Assembly (NCBI RefSeq): GCF_002161235.1
Contig: NZ_NFHE01000020.1
Location: forward strand, 1 to 48,972
DNA length: 48,972 nt
Direction of reading: 5' to 3'
Source of the DNA: Pseudoflavonifractor sp. An85
Lineage (GTDB): Bacteria; Bacillota; Clostridia; Oscillospirales; Oscillospiraceae
The notes below the pieces were generated by a model. The model saw only the letters and a program-made list of their open reading frames with translations. It did not search any database and had not been told where the DNA came from. Shown here piece after piece: positions 23,281-32,032 of the stretch. The position numbers were made by a program, and so were the translations under genes. The stretch's first letter is position 1, and every line of letters begins with the position of its first letter.

Positions 23281-24611
23281 TTGCCTTAGGGGATTTCATA
23301 GCCTTTTTATGTGATGTGGTATTTGCATATCTCTTTTTCCAGACCACAGAATCCAGCGATTTTGTGGACAAAAAGAGAAAAATTGTGGCAAGCTTGATTC
23401 TCCTACTCACGTTTCCGCTGTATCCAGTGGGTTTTTTGCAGGAATATGCCGGGGCGTGGGTGAGGTTTGCCTGGCGATTTGTGGTGTATGTAGGCTACGT
23501 CTTGGCGGCGACAGGATGCCGCATGTCATTGGCTTTGTATGCTTCTGCGTTCTGTGCCACGGTGTGCACGGTGTGTCACAGTATTTTTCTCACCCCGCTT
23601 ACTGGCGCTGTGTTGCGGGGCTCGGTTCCCATCACAGGGATTCCCCTGGTCAATGAGTGCATTTGTGCCTGTTTGGTCAACGGGTTTTCCGTTGTGGTGT
23701 ACGCATATGTATGCCGAAAGCTGCCCCTGCGCCAGGTTCACCAGGTGGGGCGGTCACGAGGGGTGATGGTGGCCACCATCACCATCATGAGCACGTACCT
23801 AAAGGCGACCCAGCTCCCGTTGACCTACGGGGAAGGGTACACATCCATGGAGACCACAGTCTACTTCATTGTTTTGCAGGTGGCCCTGTTGGGATGCCTG
23901 TTGTTGTCGGAACATTACCAAAGAAAATTGCAGGAAAGTGCTGCATACCGGTTTCAGGCAGCAACAGCTCAGACGCTGCTCAACAGCATTCGCCATCGCC
24001 AAAAGAAGGACCTGGAGGTGCGCCAACTTCGACACGATTTGAAAAATCATATGCTCACCCTGCGTACCCTGATCCAGAGCGGGGAAGAAGCGGGAGCTTT
24101 GGAGTATATCGACTCCTTTCTGGGGCAGGGCGGACAGAAAGAGATTCAGATACGCACAGGCCATAGCCTGCTGGACGCTCTGATGGAGGAGAAGCTGGCA
24201 GGAGCCATCAAACATCAGGCGGAAGTCCATGTGATGTTGGATTTCAGCGCTGGATTGTTTATCGAGGATTTTGACCTGTGCGTCATCATGGGCAACGCCC
24301 TGGACAATGCAGTGGAGTCGTGTTTAGGGGTAGAGCGACAGGATCTGCGCTACATTGACATTCGGGGCGGCACCAACGCCAACAACCTGGTGGTTACCAT
24401 AAAAAATGGTTATTCCGGGCAGCTACACGGGGAAAACGGGGTATTCCGCACCACAAAGCGGGATAAGGAGCTGCACGGCTTCGGTTTGGACAACATCAAG
24501 AGGACCGTACAAAAATATCGTGGAGCGGTGGTGACGGACATGGATAAGGAAAAAAGAGAATTCCGTTTGACCTTGTTTTTCCCTTTGGACCAAGAGCAAG
24601 CTGGAGAGTAA
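23277..24611 (+). CDS. GHKL-domain sensor histidine kinase, AgrC-like
   Basis: The 444-residue kinase has about six membrane helices in residues 5-205. A coiled segment follows, then the reduced H box VRQLRHDLKNHMLTLRTL with phospho-acceptor H253. The GHKL ATPase domain has MGNALDNAVESC (N box) and HGFGLDNIKRTVQKY (G box). This layout fits peptide-sensing AgrC kinases, but no agrB or agrD gene is present nearby. It is translationally coupled to the LytTR regulator, and a terminator follows. Confidence 0.93.
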   Translation: MIALGDFIAFLCDVVFAYLFFQTTESSDFVDKKRKIVASLILLLTFPLYPVGFLQEYAGAWVRFAWRFVVYVGYVLAATGCRMSLALYASAFCATVCTVCHSIFLTPLTGAVLRGSVPITGIPLVNECICACLVNGFSVVVYAYVCRKLPLRQVHQVGRSRGVMVATITIMSTYLKATQLPLTYGEGYTSMETTVYFIVLQVALLGCLLLSEHYQRKLQESAAYRFQAATAQTLLNSIRHRQKKDLEVRQLRHDLKNHMLTLRTLIQSGEEAGALEYIDSFLGQGGQKEIQIRTGHSLLDALMEEKLAGAIKHQAEVHVMLDFSAGLFIEDFDLCVIMGNALDNAVESCLGVERQDLRYIDIRGGTNANNLVVTIKNGYSGQLHGENGVFRTTKRDKELHGFGLDNIKRTVQKYRGAVVTDMDKEKREFRLTLFFPLDQEQAGE

Positions 24612-24629
24612 CGTGAAAAAGCAAAAAAT

Positions 24630-24663
24630 TCCCCCGGAAATGACAGATTCCGGGGGATTCTTT
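24630..24663 (+). terminator. Intrinsic terminator after the kinase gene
   Basis: A 10-bp stem (24630-24639 with 24648-24657) and an 8-base loop are followed by TTCTTT. An A-run upstream may allow use for the convergent XRE gene. Confidence 0.8.
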
Positions 24664-24671
24664 AACGTTCT

Positions 24672-25061
24672 TTAATTGCGCTTATCAAACTGAGCCAAGG
24701 CGGAACAGGCTACCCCGATGCCCAGCATACCCATGCCGTTGAGGACGGTCAACTCGCCCAAGAGCAGCAGCACCACCACCGCCACGCCCATGGCTAGAGC
24801 CACCGCTCGGGCGATGGTGGACAGGTGGATGTGGATTTCAGGCTCCGGCTTGTCCGAGGTGTAGATTTGCATCAGGTCATCCATGGACACCCCCAGCGTT
24901 TCTGCCAGACGGGGGATGGTGTTGATGTCGGGACAGGACAGGTCTCGCTCCCATTTGGATACCGCTTTGTCGGTGACCCCCATCTGCTGGGCCAGTTCCA
25001 GCTGGGTCATTCCTTTCTCCTTGCGTAGCTCAGCGATGCGTGTCCCCAGTGTTTTTTTCAC
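24672..25061 (-). CDS. XRE-family regulator with C-terminal membrane helices
   Basis: The protein is 129 residues from GTG 25061 (AGGAG 10 bases upstream). The HTH domain occupies about 6-62, with IAELRKEKGMTQLELAQQMG, then VTDKAVSKWERDLSCPDINT and LAETLGVSMDDLM, a very common Clostridial XRE type. A short charged linker leads to two hydrophobic segments (about 83-103 and 106-122), so the regulator is probably membrane-tethered. Its own promoter (25105-25133) separates it from the operon upstream. The target is unknown. Confidence 0.9.
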   Translation of the reverse strand: MKKTLGTRIAELRKEKGMTQLELAQQMGVTDKAVSKWERDLSCPDINTIPRLAETLGVSMDDLMQIYTSDKPEPEIHIHLSTIARAVALAMGVAVVVLLLLGELTVLNGMGMLGIGVACSALAQFDKRN

Positions 25062-25104
25062 GGTAAGACCACTCCTTTGATTCAGGTGAGATAATCATGG
25101 CATA

Positions 25105-25133
25105 ATTATAGCGGATATACAACCATCTGGCAG
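25105..25133 (-). promoter_or_regulatory. Promoter of the membrane-tethered XRE gene
   Basis: On the minus strand the -35 CTGCCA (25128-25133) and the -10 TATAAT (25105-25110) are 17 bases apart, upstream of GTG 25061. Confidence 0.6.
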
Positions 25134-25179
25134 TTTACGCTTCTCGACTTCTGGTTGACTCAGGGGTAGAGAGGAAATC

Positions 25180-27081
25180 TCATGACAGTTTGGCCACATT
25201 TGCCCCATAATTTTTACCCCACGCCGCTTCTCGGCTGTGACAGGAGAAGAGGAGCACTTGTCGCTCCTGGGCAAGATTGGCCAGCAGCTCCAGGGCGGCC
25301 TGGGCCCGCTGGTCGTCAAAGTAGGCCAGGGTGTCGTCCAGCACCAGGGGAGCCTGGGGGGCGGTGAGCTGGGCCAAGGCCAGACGCAGGGCCAGATACA
25401 GCTGCTCTTGGGCGCCCGATGAGAGAAACAGCTGGGAGTGGGGCAGCTGTACCCCCTCCTGCTCCACCTGGGCGGTCAGGTCCCGGGCCAGGGTTAGCCC
25501 ACAGTGCTGTCCCCCGGTGAGGCGGGAGAGCAGTTGCCCCGCTTTTTCATTCAGGGCCGGGGAAAACCGCTGGCGCAGGGCGGCGTTGGCCTCCTCCAGC
25601 CCTTCCAGGGCCAGGGTGAGGGCCTGATACTCCTCCTGTCGCTGGGCAATTTGCCCCGCCAATTCGCCCCGGCGGCTCTCTGTCTCCAGGGTGTCTCGGC
25701 CCAAGGCCCCGGTGGCCTGATCCAGCCGGGTCTGCCACTGGGCCATCTGGCCCTCCACCTGCCGCAGCTGGGCGGTGATCACCTGAGGGACCCCGGCAGG
25801 GGGCGTGACAGCGGCGGTGGTGGGCTGTGCTCCCTGGGCCTCCAGGTCTGCCACCCGCTCCCTGGCATGACCCGCCTGGGCCTCCAAAGCCTGGTGTTGG
25901 GTCAGCCAGTCCAGATACCGCTGCAAGGCATCCTGTGTGCTCTCCCCCTGAGACGGGGTAGGAGCGTACAGAATTTTGTCGTATTTGCCCATTTTGGCCA
26001 CTAATACCATGGCCAGAATGACAGCCAGCGCCATGCACCCAAAGCCCACAAAGGACAGGGGGTAGATGGTGAGGAAAAAGCCCAGGATGATGAGCAAAAG
26101 ACCGCCCACCCCCAACAGGGGCACCCACAGTTTCATAGCCCCAGACAGGGCCTGACGGCGGGCTTGTGCCTGCTGCCGCTGGCGGCTGTGCTCCTGGCCC
26201 TGTTGGTTGAGGTTCCCCGCCTGCTCCATGGCCTGGGCAGCGGTGAGCCCCGCAAAGCGGGGGTCGGGGGCGGGCAGGGCGTCCAGCTGGGCTAGCGCCT
26301 GGGCCTGCTGCTGGAGGGCTTGGGCGTACCGCTGGTTCAGAGCCTGTTGGCGGTAGGCCTGGTGCTGGGCCAGTTGCCGCTCCAGCTGCCCCTTGTACCC
26401 TTGCAGCCGGGCCAGTTCTTGGCGGGCCTGTGCCTGGATCTGCCGAGCCTGAGCGGTGTCCTCCAGGGTGCGGCGCACCTGGGCCAGCTCCCCCTCCAGC
26501 TGGGGAATGAGCCCGGTGGAGCGGTTGGCCTGACGGCGGTTGCGCCAGTCTTTCAAAGTGCGCTGGGTTTCGGAATAGGAGACCTCCTCCTCTCCCGTGG
26601 TGGCCAGAGCGGCGATGCGCCGCTCTAAATCCGGGGCGGCGGTGACGGCGGTGTCCCCCTGGCCCACCAGGGCGCAGCGGACAAACACCTCCCGGCTTAC
26701 CCCCGTGAGGGTCTCCCCCACGTTGGCGGTGGTGAGGAAAGGCACCGGGTCTCCGGTGGCGGTGTACACCGCCTCAAAGCCCCCAAAGGGGCCGGAGCGG
26801 TTGGCAAAGCGGCGCAGAGTGATATACTGCCCCTGCCACTCCAGGCGGATTTCTCCCGCCATGGCTGCCCCGCTCCAGGGCTGGTACTTGGTTTTCTGGG
26901 CCAGATGTCCTACCTTGTCCCGCTCCCGGGTGTCAATGCCGTAGAGCATGGCGGTGAGGAAGGCTACCCAGGTGGATTTTCCACATTCGTTGGGGGCGGT
27001 GAGGATGTTGAGACCGGGGGAGAGGGTGAGGGTGGCCCCCTCCAGCTTGCCGAAGGTGGCGGTCATGGAGATGATGTTCAT
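25180..27081 (-). CDS. yhaN: YhaN-like AAA ATPase (SMC/Rad50-type) with two membrane helices
   Basis: The 633-residue ATPase has an N-terminal Walker A APNECGKST (29-37); the first Gly is Ala, a minor change. Long Gln/Ala/Arg-rich coiled coils occupy about 180-300 and 385-510. Two adjacent hydrophobic helices, LWVPLLGVGGLLLIILGFFL and FVGFGCMALAVILAMVLVA, lie between the coils where a Rad50 hook would be. The C-terminus carries the signature LFLSSGAQEQLYLALRLAL and Walker B PLVLDDTLAYFDD. YhaN partners the YhaO phosphoesterase in Bacillus; its gene overlaps yhaO by 4 bases here. A role in DNA-end or membrane-associated DNA processing is inferred. Confidence 0.88.
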   Translation of the reverse strand: MNIISMTATFGKLEGATLTLSPGLNILTAPNECGKSTWVAFLTAMLYGIDTRERDKVGHLAQKTKYQPWSGAAMAGEIRLEWQGQYITLRRFANRSGPFGGFEAVYTATGDPVPFLTTANVGETLTGVSREVFVRCALVGQGDTAVTAAPDLERRIAALATTGEEEVSYSETQRTLKDWRNRRQANRSTGLIPQLEGELAQVRRTLEDTAQARQIQAQARQELARLQGYKGQLERQLAQHQAYRQQALNQRYAQALQQQAQALAQLDALPAPDPRFAGLTAAQAMEQAGNLNQQGQEHSRQRQQAQARRQALSGAMKLWVPLLGVGGLLLIILGFFLTIYPLSFVGFGCMALAVILAMVLVAKMGKYDKILYAPTPSQGESTQDALQRYLDWLTQHQALEAQAGHARERVADLEAQGAQPTTAAVTPPAGVPQVITAQLRQVEGQMAQWQTRLDQATGALGRDTLETESRRGELAGQIAQRQEEYQALTLALEGLEEANAALRQRFSPALNEKAGQLLSRLTGGQHCGLTLARDLTAQVEQEGVQLPHSQLFLSSGAQEQLYLALRLALAQLTAPQAPLVLDDTLAYFDDQRAQAALELLANLAQERQVLLFSCHSREAAWGKNYGANVAKLS

Positions 27082-28151
27082 GCTCGGATGTCCTCCTCTC
27101 CCTCCAGGGCAGCCAGCCCGAAGCGGGTGGCCAAAATGAGCCGGGGCTGCTCCTCCGGGGGAGCCACCCGGATTTTTTCAGACATGGTGCGCAGGAAAAG
27201 GCCCGTCAGGGAGTCCTCTCCCGCCCGCTGCCACAATTTCTGGGGCAGGGTGGTGGCGTCGGTGACTTCCACATAGAAAAAGTAGGGGGCCGCCTGTTGG
27301 GTGATGGAGGAGAGGGCGGGGACGCTCTCCGCCTCTCCCGTGAGGGTGAGCCGCACCAGGTCGTCACTGTACTCCAGCCCCGCCAAGGTCTGGTACAGGG
27401 TAGAGATGTCCACCTCCTGGGTACGGTACTCCCGGTAGCACAGGGGAACGAACTTGGCGGTGGTGCCCTGGTGGGTCACGTCCACCAGAAAGCAGCCCTT
27501 CTCTCCCGCCTCGTCAAAACCCCGGCCCTCGGGGCAGCCCGGGTAAGCCCAAAAGGTATTTCCCTCCCGCTGCAATCCAGAACAGCGGTGCACGTGGCCC
27601 AAAGCGGCGTAGTGCGCCCCGGTGGCTCCCAGCTGACCTGGGGCAATGGGGGCGTAGCGGCCCATGGGGGCCACCTCCCCGTGGATGCAGAGGATATGCA
27701 GCCGCCCATCCTGGGGCACGGTGTACCCGGACAGGGGGGAGTCCTCCCGATGGGGGGCGGTAAAGGCACAGCCGTGGACCACAGCTCCCAGGGCGGAAAG
27801 TTCCACAGCCTCCATCTGGGGTGTGGAAAAGATGTGCACGTTGTCTGGCCACTGGGCGGTGGCATAGGGGGATTGGTTGGTGTAGGGGTCATGGTTGCCG
27901 GGGGAGATAAACACGGGAATGGACAGCTCCCCCAAAGCCTGGGTGAGGGCCTGGACGGACTGGGGATAGAAGCGCTGGGCATCCAACAAATCCCCCGGCA
28001 GCAGCACCACATCCACCCCCTCCGCCTGGGCCAGTTGGGCCAGACGGTGGGGGAGGTCCCGCAGTTCCCGCCGCCGTTGGGCGGCTTGGGGTGCGGGTAG
28101 GCTGCTGAGGGGGGAGTCCAGATGGAGGTCCGCGGCGTGTAGAATACGCAT
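27078..28151 (-). CDS. yhaO: YhaO-like metallophosphoesterase (SbcD/Mre11-type nuclease)
   Basis: The protein is 357 residues. The calcineurin-like motifs are in order: AADLHLDSPL (D8, H10), LLPGDLLDA (D54), ISPGNHDPY (N86, H87), CIHGEV and ALGHVHR. The start MRILHAADLH at 28151 is preceded by AAGGAGG with 8 bases spacing; an upstream ATG at 28175 is therefore rejected. It is the nuclease partner of the ATPase encoded immediately downstream, analogous to SbcCD. It sits 13 bases after ymdB in the DEAD helicase operon. Confidence 0.92.
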   Translation of the reverse strand: MRILHAADLHLDSPLSSLPAPQAAQRRRELRDLPHRLAQLAQAEGVDVVLLPGDLLDAQRFYPQSVQALTQALGELSIPVFISPGNHDPYTNQSPYATAQWPDNVHIFSTPQMEAVELSALGAVVHGCAFTAPHREDSPLSGYTVPQDGRLHILCIHGEVAPMGRYAPIAPGQLGATGAHYAALGHVHRCSGLQREGNTFWAYPGCPEGRGFDEAGEKGCFLVDVTHQGTTAKFVPLCYREYRTQEVDISTLYQTLAGLEYSDDLVRLTLTGEAESVPALSSITQQAAPYFFYVEVTDATTLPQKLWQRAGEDSLTGLFLRTMSEKIRVAPPEEQPRLILATRFGLAALEGEEDIRA

Positions 28152-28164
28152 AAGGACAGCCTCC

Positions 28165-28944
28165 TTATCCGTCAATGTCCACCCGCTCTACCCTGAGGCA
28201 ACGGCGGGTGTTGGTGTCGATGGTGAACAGCACCCCGTCCATGCCGCAGGGGCCGTCGGCGGGCTGGAACCGCTGGGGCAGGCCGCCCAAGAAGCGGTTG
28301 ATGGCCTGGGCGGGGTGGATGCCGATCACCGACTGGGTGGGGCCGGTCATGCCCAGGTCGGTGACAAAGCCCAGCCCTTTGGGAAACACCTGGGTGTCGG
28401 CGGTGGGGACATGGGTGTGGGTACCCCACAGGGCCTGGGCCCGCCCGTCCAGATACCAGGCCATGGCCCCCTTTTCGCTGGTGGCCTCAGCGTGGAAGTC
28501 CACCAGGGTGAGGGTGGCGTCCCCCTCCTTCAAAATCTCGTCCATCTTGGTGAAGGGATTGTCAAAGTTGGAGTCCATGCCGCACCGGCCAATGAGGTTG
28601 ACCACCCGGATGGTGGTGCCCCGGGGTCCGTCAAAGATACCCCAGCCCCGGCCGGGGGCCCGGCTGGTATAGTTGGCAGGGCGGAGAATGTAGGGGTTGC
28701 GCTCCATTTCGTCCACGATTTGGCGCTTGCCCCAGGTGTGGTTGCCCATGGTGATCACGTCCGCCCCGGCGGAAAAGATGTCCCGGGCCTGCTGGGGCAT
28801 CAGGCCGTTGGAGGCGGCATTTTCCCCGTTGACCACGGTGAAGTGAATGTCATACTGGCGGCGGAGGGTGGGCAGGTGGCGGCAGAGAAAGTCCACGCCG
28901 CTCTCGCCCACCACGTCTCCGATGGCCAGAACACGAAGTTCCAT
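28165..28944 (-). CDS. ymdB: YmdB-family metallophosphoesterase (TIGR00282)
   Basis: The 259-residue protein starts VLAIGDVVGESG (D10). Metal-binding motifs follow: VNGENAASNG (E41, N42), ITMGNHTWGKR, and GTHTHVPTADTQ near the C-terminus. YmdB of Bacillus subtilis is a 2',3'-cyclic nucleotide phosphodiesterase that affects biofilm/motility choice and RNA turnover. AGGAGG lies 7 bases before the ATG. It follows the CcdA/TlpA gene by 15 bases in one operon. Confidence 0.95.
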   Translation of the reverse strand: MELRVLAIGDVVGESGVDFLCRHLPTLRRQYDIHFTVVNGENAASNGLMPQQARDIFSAGADVITMGNHTWGKRQIVDEMERNPYILRPANYTSRAPGRGWGIFDGPRGTTIRVVNLIGRCGMDSNFDNPFTKMDEILKEGDATLTLVDFHAEATSEKGAMAWYLDGRAQALWGTHTHVPTADTQVFPKGLGFVTDLGMTGPTQSVIGIHPAQAINRFLGGLPQRFQPADGPCGMDGVLFTIDTNTRRCLRVERVDIDG

Positions 28945-28959
28945 AAAAAAGCCTCCTGG

Positions 28960-30216
28960 TTAGGAATTGGCCCCGTCCATGGTTTGCTGAATGATGTTAT
29001 CAAAGCTCTCCCGAGACAAAGCTCCGGGGACGTACCCATAGACGTTGCCGTTTTTGTCGATCATAAAAGTGGTGGGGAAGGAGGAGATGCCGTAGGCGTA
29101 GAACAGGCTGGCATCTTCGTTCATGAGGGTGGGGTAGGTGTACCCGTTTTCCTCCAAAAAGGCGGTGATGTCCTCCACAGAGCCCTCGTCACCCAGGTTG
29201 GGGGCGGTGATTCCCAGCACCACCAGGTCCTTCTCGTTTTTACCATAGTCCTCATAGATGGCCTGCAAGTCGGGCATCTCACTGCGGCAGGGTCCACACC
29301 AGGTGGCCCAGAAGTTGAGTAAAATGGTCTGCCCCTTGTACTGGTCCAGGGTGTGGGTGTTGCCGAACTGGTCGGTGAGGGTGAAGTCCAGGGCGGGAAT
29401 GGGGGCTTGGCTCTCCTGGGGGGCATCAGTGGCCTCCGGGGTGTCTGTGGCCTCCGGCTGCTGGGTCACCTGAGCGGTGGGGGTGGCCTGGGGATCCGAG
29501 CTGGCCAGGGACCCAGACAGGGCATCCATCCAGCCGGTGACCATCAAAAGGCCGATGATTACCAGCAGCGCCCCGCCCACCTTCACGGTGTAGCGCACCA
29601 CGTTGCGGTGTTTCTGGAACAGCTGCAACAGAACCCCGGCAAACAGGGCTACCGCCAGGAAGGGGAGCACAAAGCCCAGGGTGTACAGGCCGATGAGGGC
29701 AAAGCCCTGGACAGCGGTGTCCGCCGAGCCTGCCATGAGCAGCACGCTGGCCAGAGCAGGGCCTACGCAGGGGGTCCAGGCAAAGGAGAAGGTGAAGCCG
29801 AACACCAGGGCCACCAGGGGGCTCATGGCCAGCTTTTGCAGGGGGAAGCGGATGCGCCGGTCCTGCTCCAGGGCCATGGGGCGAAACACCTCCAGTTGGA
29901 ACAGACCAAAGGCGATGATGAGAATGCCACCCACCTGGATGATAATCTTCTGATACTGGTGCAGAGCCTGGCCCAGGGCGGTCATACCCAGAGCCAGCAG
30001 GAAAAAGGCAGCGCTTATGCCTATGACAAAGAACAAGGTGTTCACCAGGGTTTTCGCCCGGGAGGTCTGGGCGCCCTGGGTGTCCCCCATGCTGCCGGAC
30101 AGATAGCCCAGGTACAGGGGGAGCAGGGGGAGAACACAGGGAGAGAAAAAGCTCAGGATACCCTGGACAAACACGGTGACCAGGGAGACGGACACGGAAA
30201 GGTCAAATCCAGACAT
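28960..30216 (-). CDS. CcdA-TlpA fusion: membrane thiol-disulfide exchange protein
   Basis: The 418-residue protein joins two domains. Residues 1-232 are CcdA/DsbD-like with six membrane helices and the redox cysteines C27 (FSPCVLPL) and C149 (WTPCVGPA). A Thr/Pro/Gln/Glu-rich linker (about 238-272) leads to an extracytoplasmic thioredoxin-like TlpA/ResA domain with the active site WCGPC at 306-310. The fusion would pass electrons from cytosolic thioredoxin to an outside reductase within one chain. It is the second gene of the operon, 23 bases after the helicase gene. Confidence 0.93.
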   Translation of the reverse strand: MSGFDLSVSVSLVTVFVQGILSFFSPCVLPLLPLYLGYLSGSMGDTQGAQTSRAKTLVNTLFFVIGISAAFFLLALGMTALGQALHQYQKIIIQVGGILIIAFGLFQLEVFRPMALEQDRRIRFPLQKLAMSPLVALVFGFTFSFAWTPCVGPALASVLLMAGSADTAVQGFALIGLYTLGFVLPFLAVALFAGVLLQLFQKHRNVVRYTVKVGGALLVIIGLLMVTGWMDALSGSLASSDPQATPTAQVTQQPEATDTPEATDAPQESQAPIPALDFTLTDQFGNTHTLDQYKGQTILLNFWATWCGPCRSEMPDLQAIYEDYGKNEKDLVVLGITAPNLGDEGSVEDITAFLEENGYTYPTLMNEDASLFYAYGISSFPTTFMIDKNGNVYGYVPGALSRESFDNIIQQTMDGANS

Positions 30217-30239
30217 ACATACCTTCCTTCAATGAAAAA

Positions 30240-31427
30240 TTAGCTGTTTTCGCCGTCCACCAGCATGAGACAGCCGTCCTTATCATATTTCAAAAGTTGG
30301 ATTTCCATTCGGGTGTTGCGGGCGATGTCCCGCATCCGCACCGCCTCGGTCACCGAGGCCACCAGGGTGTAGGCCACGCCGTGGCGCTTGGCGCGGCCGG
30401 TGCGGCCCACGCGATGGACGTAGTTTTCCTGCTCGTCGGGCACGTCGTAGTTGAACACCACATCCACGTCGTCAATGTCCAGGCCGCGGGCGGCCACGTC
30501 GGTGGCCACCAGTACCCGCAGCTGTCCGGCCTTGAACTGCTGGAGGGTCTTCTCCCGCACCCGCTGCTGGATGTCGCCGTGGATGGCCTTGCAGGAGATG
30601 CCCCGCATGGACAGAAGGCCTGCCAGGCGGTCAGTCATGTTCTTGGTGTTGCAGAAGGCGATGGCTCGCTCGTACTGGCCGCCCTCCAGCAGGGCAATGA
30701 GGGTCTCCAATTTCTGTTCCCGGCCATCCAAATCAATGCGATATTGCTGGATATCCGGGCGGTTTTCCTCCACGGGACGCACGGTAATCTCCACCGGGTC
30801 GCGCTGGTACACCCAGGAGATGTCCATAACCTCCCGGCTAATGGTGGCGGAGAAGAGACCTAAGTTCTTGCGGTGGGGGATTTTGTCCAGAATGCGGGTG
30901 ACATCCTGAATAAAGCCCATGTCCAGCATCCGGTCGGCCTCGTCCAGCACCACGGTCTGGACGGCGTCCAGGCGCACAGTGCGCCGCTTCATGTGGTCCA
31001 TGAGACGGCCGGGGGTGGCCACCACGATCTGGGGCCGGTTTTTCAGCTGGGTGATCTGTTTTTCAATGGGCTGGCCGCCGTACAGGCACACAATGCGCAC
31101 CCCTTCCCGGAAGGCGCACAGGTCCCGCAGCTCATCCCGAATCTGCACCGCCAGTTCCCGGGTGGGGGCCAAAATCAGGCCCTGTACCTGGTCGTTTTCC
31201 GGGTCCACATGCTCCACCATGGGGATGCCGAAGGCGTAGGTCTTGCCGGTGCCGGTGGGAGCCTTGGCCACCACATCCCGCCACTGCATGAAGTAGGGGA
31301 TGGCACCGCCCTGAATGGCGGTGGCCTGGGTGAAGCCCTTTTTGTCCAGGGCCTTCATAATGGCCTCGGACAGGTTCATATCTTTGTAAAAGTAGGTATC
31401 TTGTACCACAACTCCATCAATTTCCAT
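30240..31427 (-). CDS. DEAD-box RNA helicase
   Basis: The 395-residue helicase is a core without the long C-terminal extension of DeaD or CshA. It has the Q-motif region (GFTQATAIQ), Walker A APTGTGKT (56-63), APTRELAVQ, ATPGRL, DEAD at 162-165, SAT in LFSATIS, and HRVGRTGRAKR. It probably unwinds RNA duplexes in ribosome assembly or mRNA decay. It is the first gene of a five-gene operon whose other members include ymdB, so an RNA metabolism link is plausible. AAAGGA precedes the ATG. Confidence 0.95.
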   Translation of the reverse strand: MEIDGVVVQDTYFYKDMNLSEAIMKALDKKGFTQATAIQGGAIPYFMQWRDVVAKAPTGTGKTYAFGIPMVEHVDPENDQVQGLILAPTRELAVQIRDELRDLCAFREGVRIVCLYGGQPIEKQITQLKNRPQIVVATPGRLMDHMKRRTVRLDAVQTVVLDEADRMLDMGFIQDVTRILDKIPHRKNLGLFSATISREVMDISWVYQRDPVEITVRPVEENRPDIQQYRIDLDGREQKLETLIALLEGGQYERAIAFCNTKNMTDRLAGLLSMRGISCKAIHGDIQQRVREKTLQQFKAGQLRVLVATDVAARGLDIDDVDVVFNYDVPDEQENYVHRVGRTGRAKRHGVAYTLVASVTEAVRMRDIARNTRMEIQLLKYDKDGCLMLVDGENS

Positions 31428-31468
31428 GATATATATCCTTTCTGTCTCTTACATGTATAGTCTCCTGT

Positions 31469-31498
31469 AGTATACCATATCCCACTATACACCGTAAA
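31469..31498 (-). promoter_or_regulatory. Promoter of the DEAD helicase operon
   Basis: On the minus strand the -35 TTTACG (31493-31498) and the -10 TATACT (31469-31474) are 18 bases apart, about 42 bases before the ATG. Confidence 0.5.
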
Positions 31499-31548
31499 GT
31501 CCCGGAAAGGGGGAACCCGCCGGGATTTCTCAGATGTTTCCTCCACTC

Positions 31549-31577
31549 TTGAAATCCTACCAAACATATGGTATTAT
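31549..31577 (+). promoter_or_regulatory. Rrf2 promoter with an embedded inverted repeat
   Basis: The -35 TTGAAA (31549-31554) and the -10 TATTAT (31572-31577) are 17 bases apart. TACCA (31558-31562) and TGGTA (31569-31573) form a perfect inverted repeat with a 6-base spacer inside the promoter, a likely operator for autoregulation. Confidence 0.65.
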
Positions 31578-31603
31578 AGGTTTAAAAAAGCGGGGGGATG
31601 AAC

Positions 31604-32032
31604 ATGAAAATTTCCACAAAGGGGCGTTACGCCCTGCGGCTGATGGTGGATCTGGCCGCCCACGGGGGGGAAGAAACCCCGGTGTCCCTACGGGACGTGG
31701 CGGGGCGTCAGAACCTCAGCGACAAATATCTGGAGCAGATTGTCACCCCTCTGTCCCGGGCTGGCCTGGTGCGGTCGGTGCGGGGGGCCGGAGGTGGCTA
31801 TCTTCTGACCCGGGCACCCCGGGAGTACACCGTGGGGGACATTCTCCGGCCTTTGGAGGGAGATTTGGCCCCGGTGGAGTGCGCCACCGACGAGGGGTTC
31901 TGCGAGCGATGCGGTAACTGCGTCACCGTGGAGCTGTGGCAGGAGATTCACCGGGCGGTGTCCGCCGTGGTGGACGGCACCACCCTGGGCGATCTGGTGG
32001 ATCGCTATCAGGCCAAGCAAGGTCAGGAATGA
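31604..32032 (+). CDS. Rrf2-family regulator with four cysteines (IscR-like)
   Basis: The protein is 142 residues. MKISTKGRYALRLMVDLA and the wing RGAGGGYLLTRAPREYTVGDI are classic Rrf2. The C-terminal half has C93, C100, C103 and C106 (ECATDEGFCERCGNC), compatible with an Fe-S cluster as in IscR, though the spacing is not the IscR one. ATG 31604 is chosen because the GGGGGG Shine-Dalgarno abuts the ATG at 31598. No isc/suf genes are nearby. It overlaps the downstream glycosyltransferase gene (ATGA). Confidence 0.92.
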   Translation: MKISTKGRYALRLMVDLAAHGGEETPVSLRDVAGRQNLSDKYLEQIVTPLSRAGLVRSVRGAGGGYLLTRAPREYTVGDILRPLEGDLAPVECATDEGFCERCGNCVTVELWQEIHRAVSAVVDGTTLGDLVDRYQAKQGQE

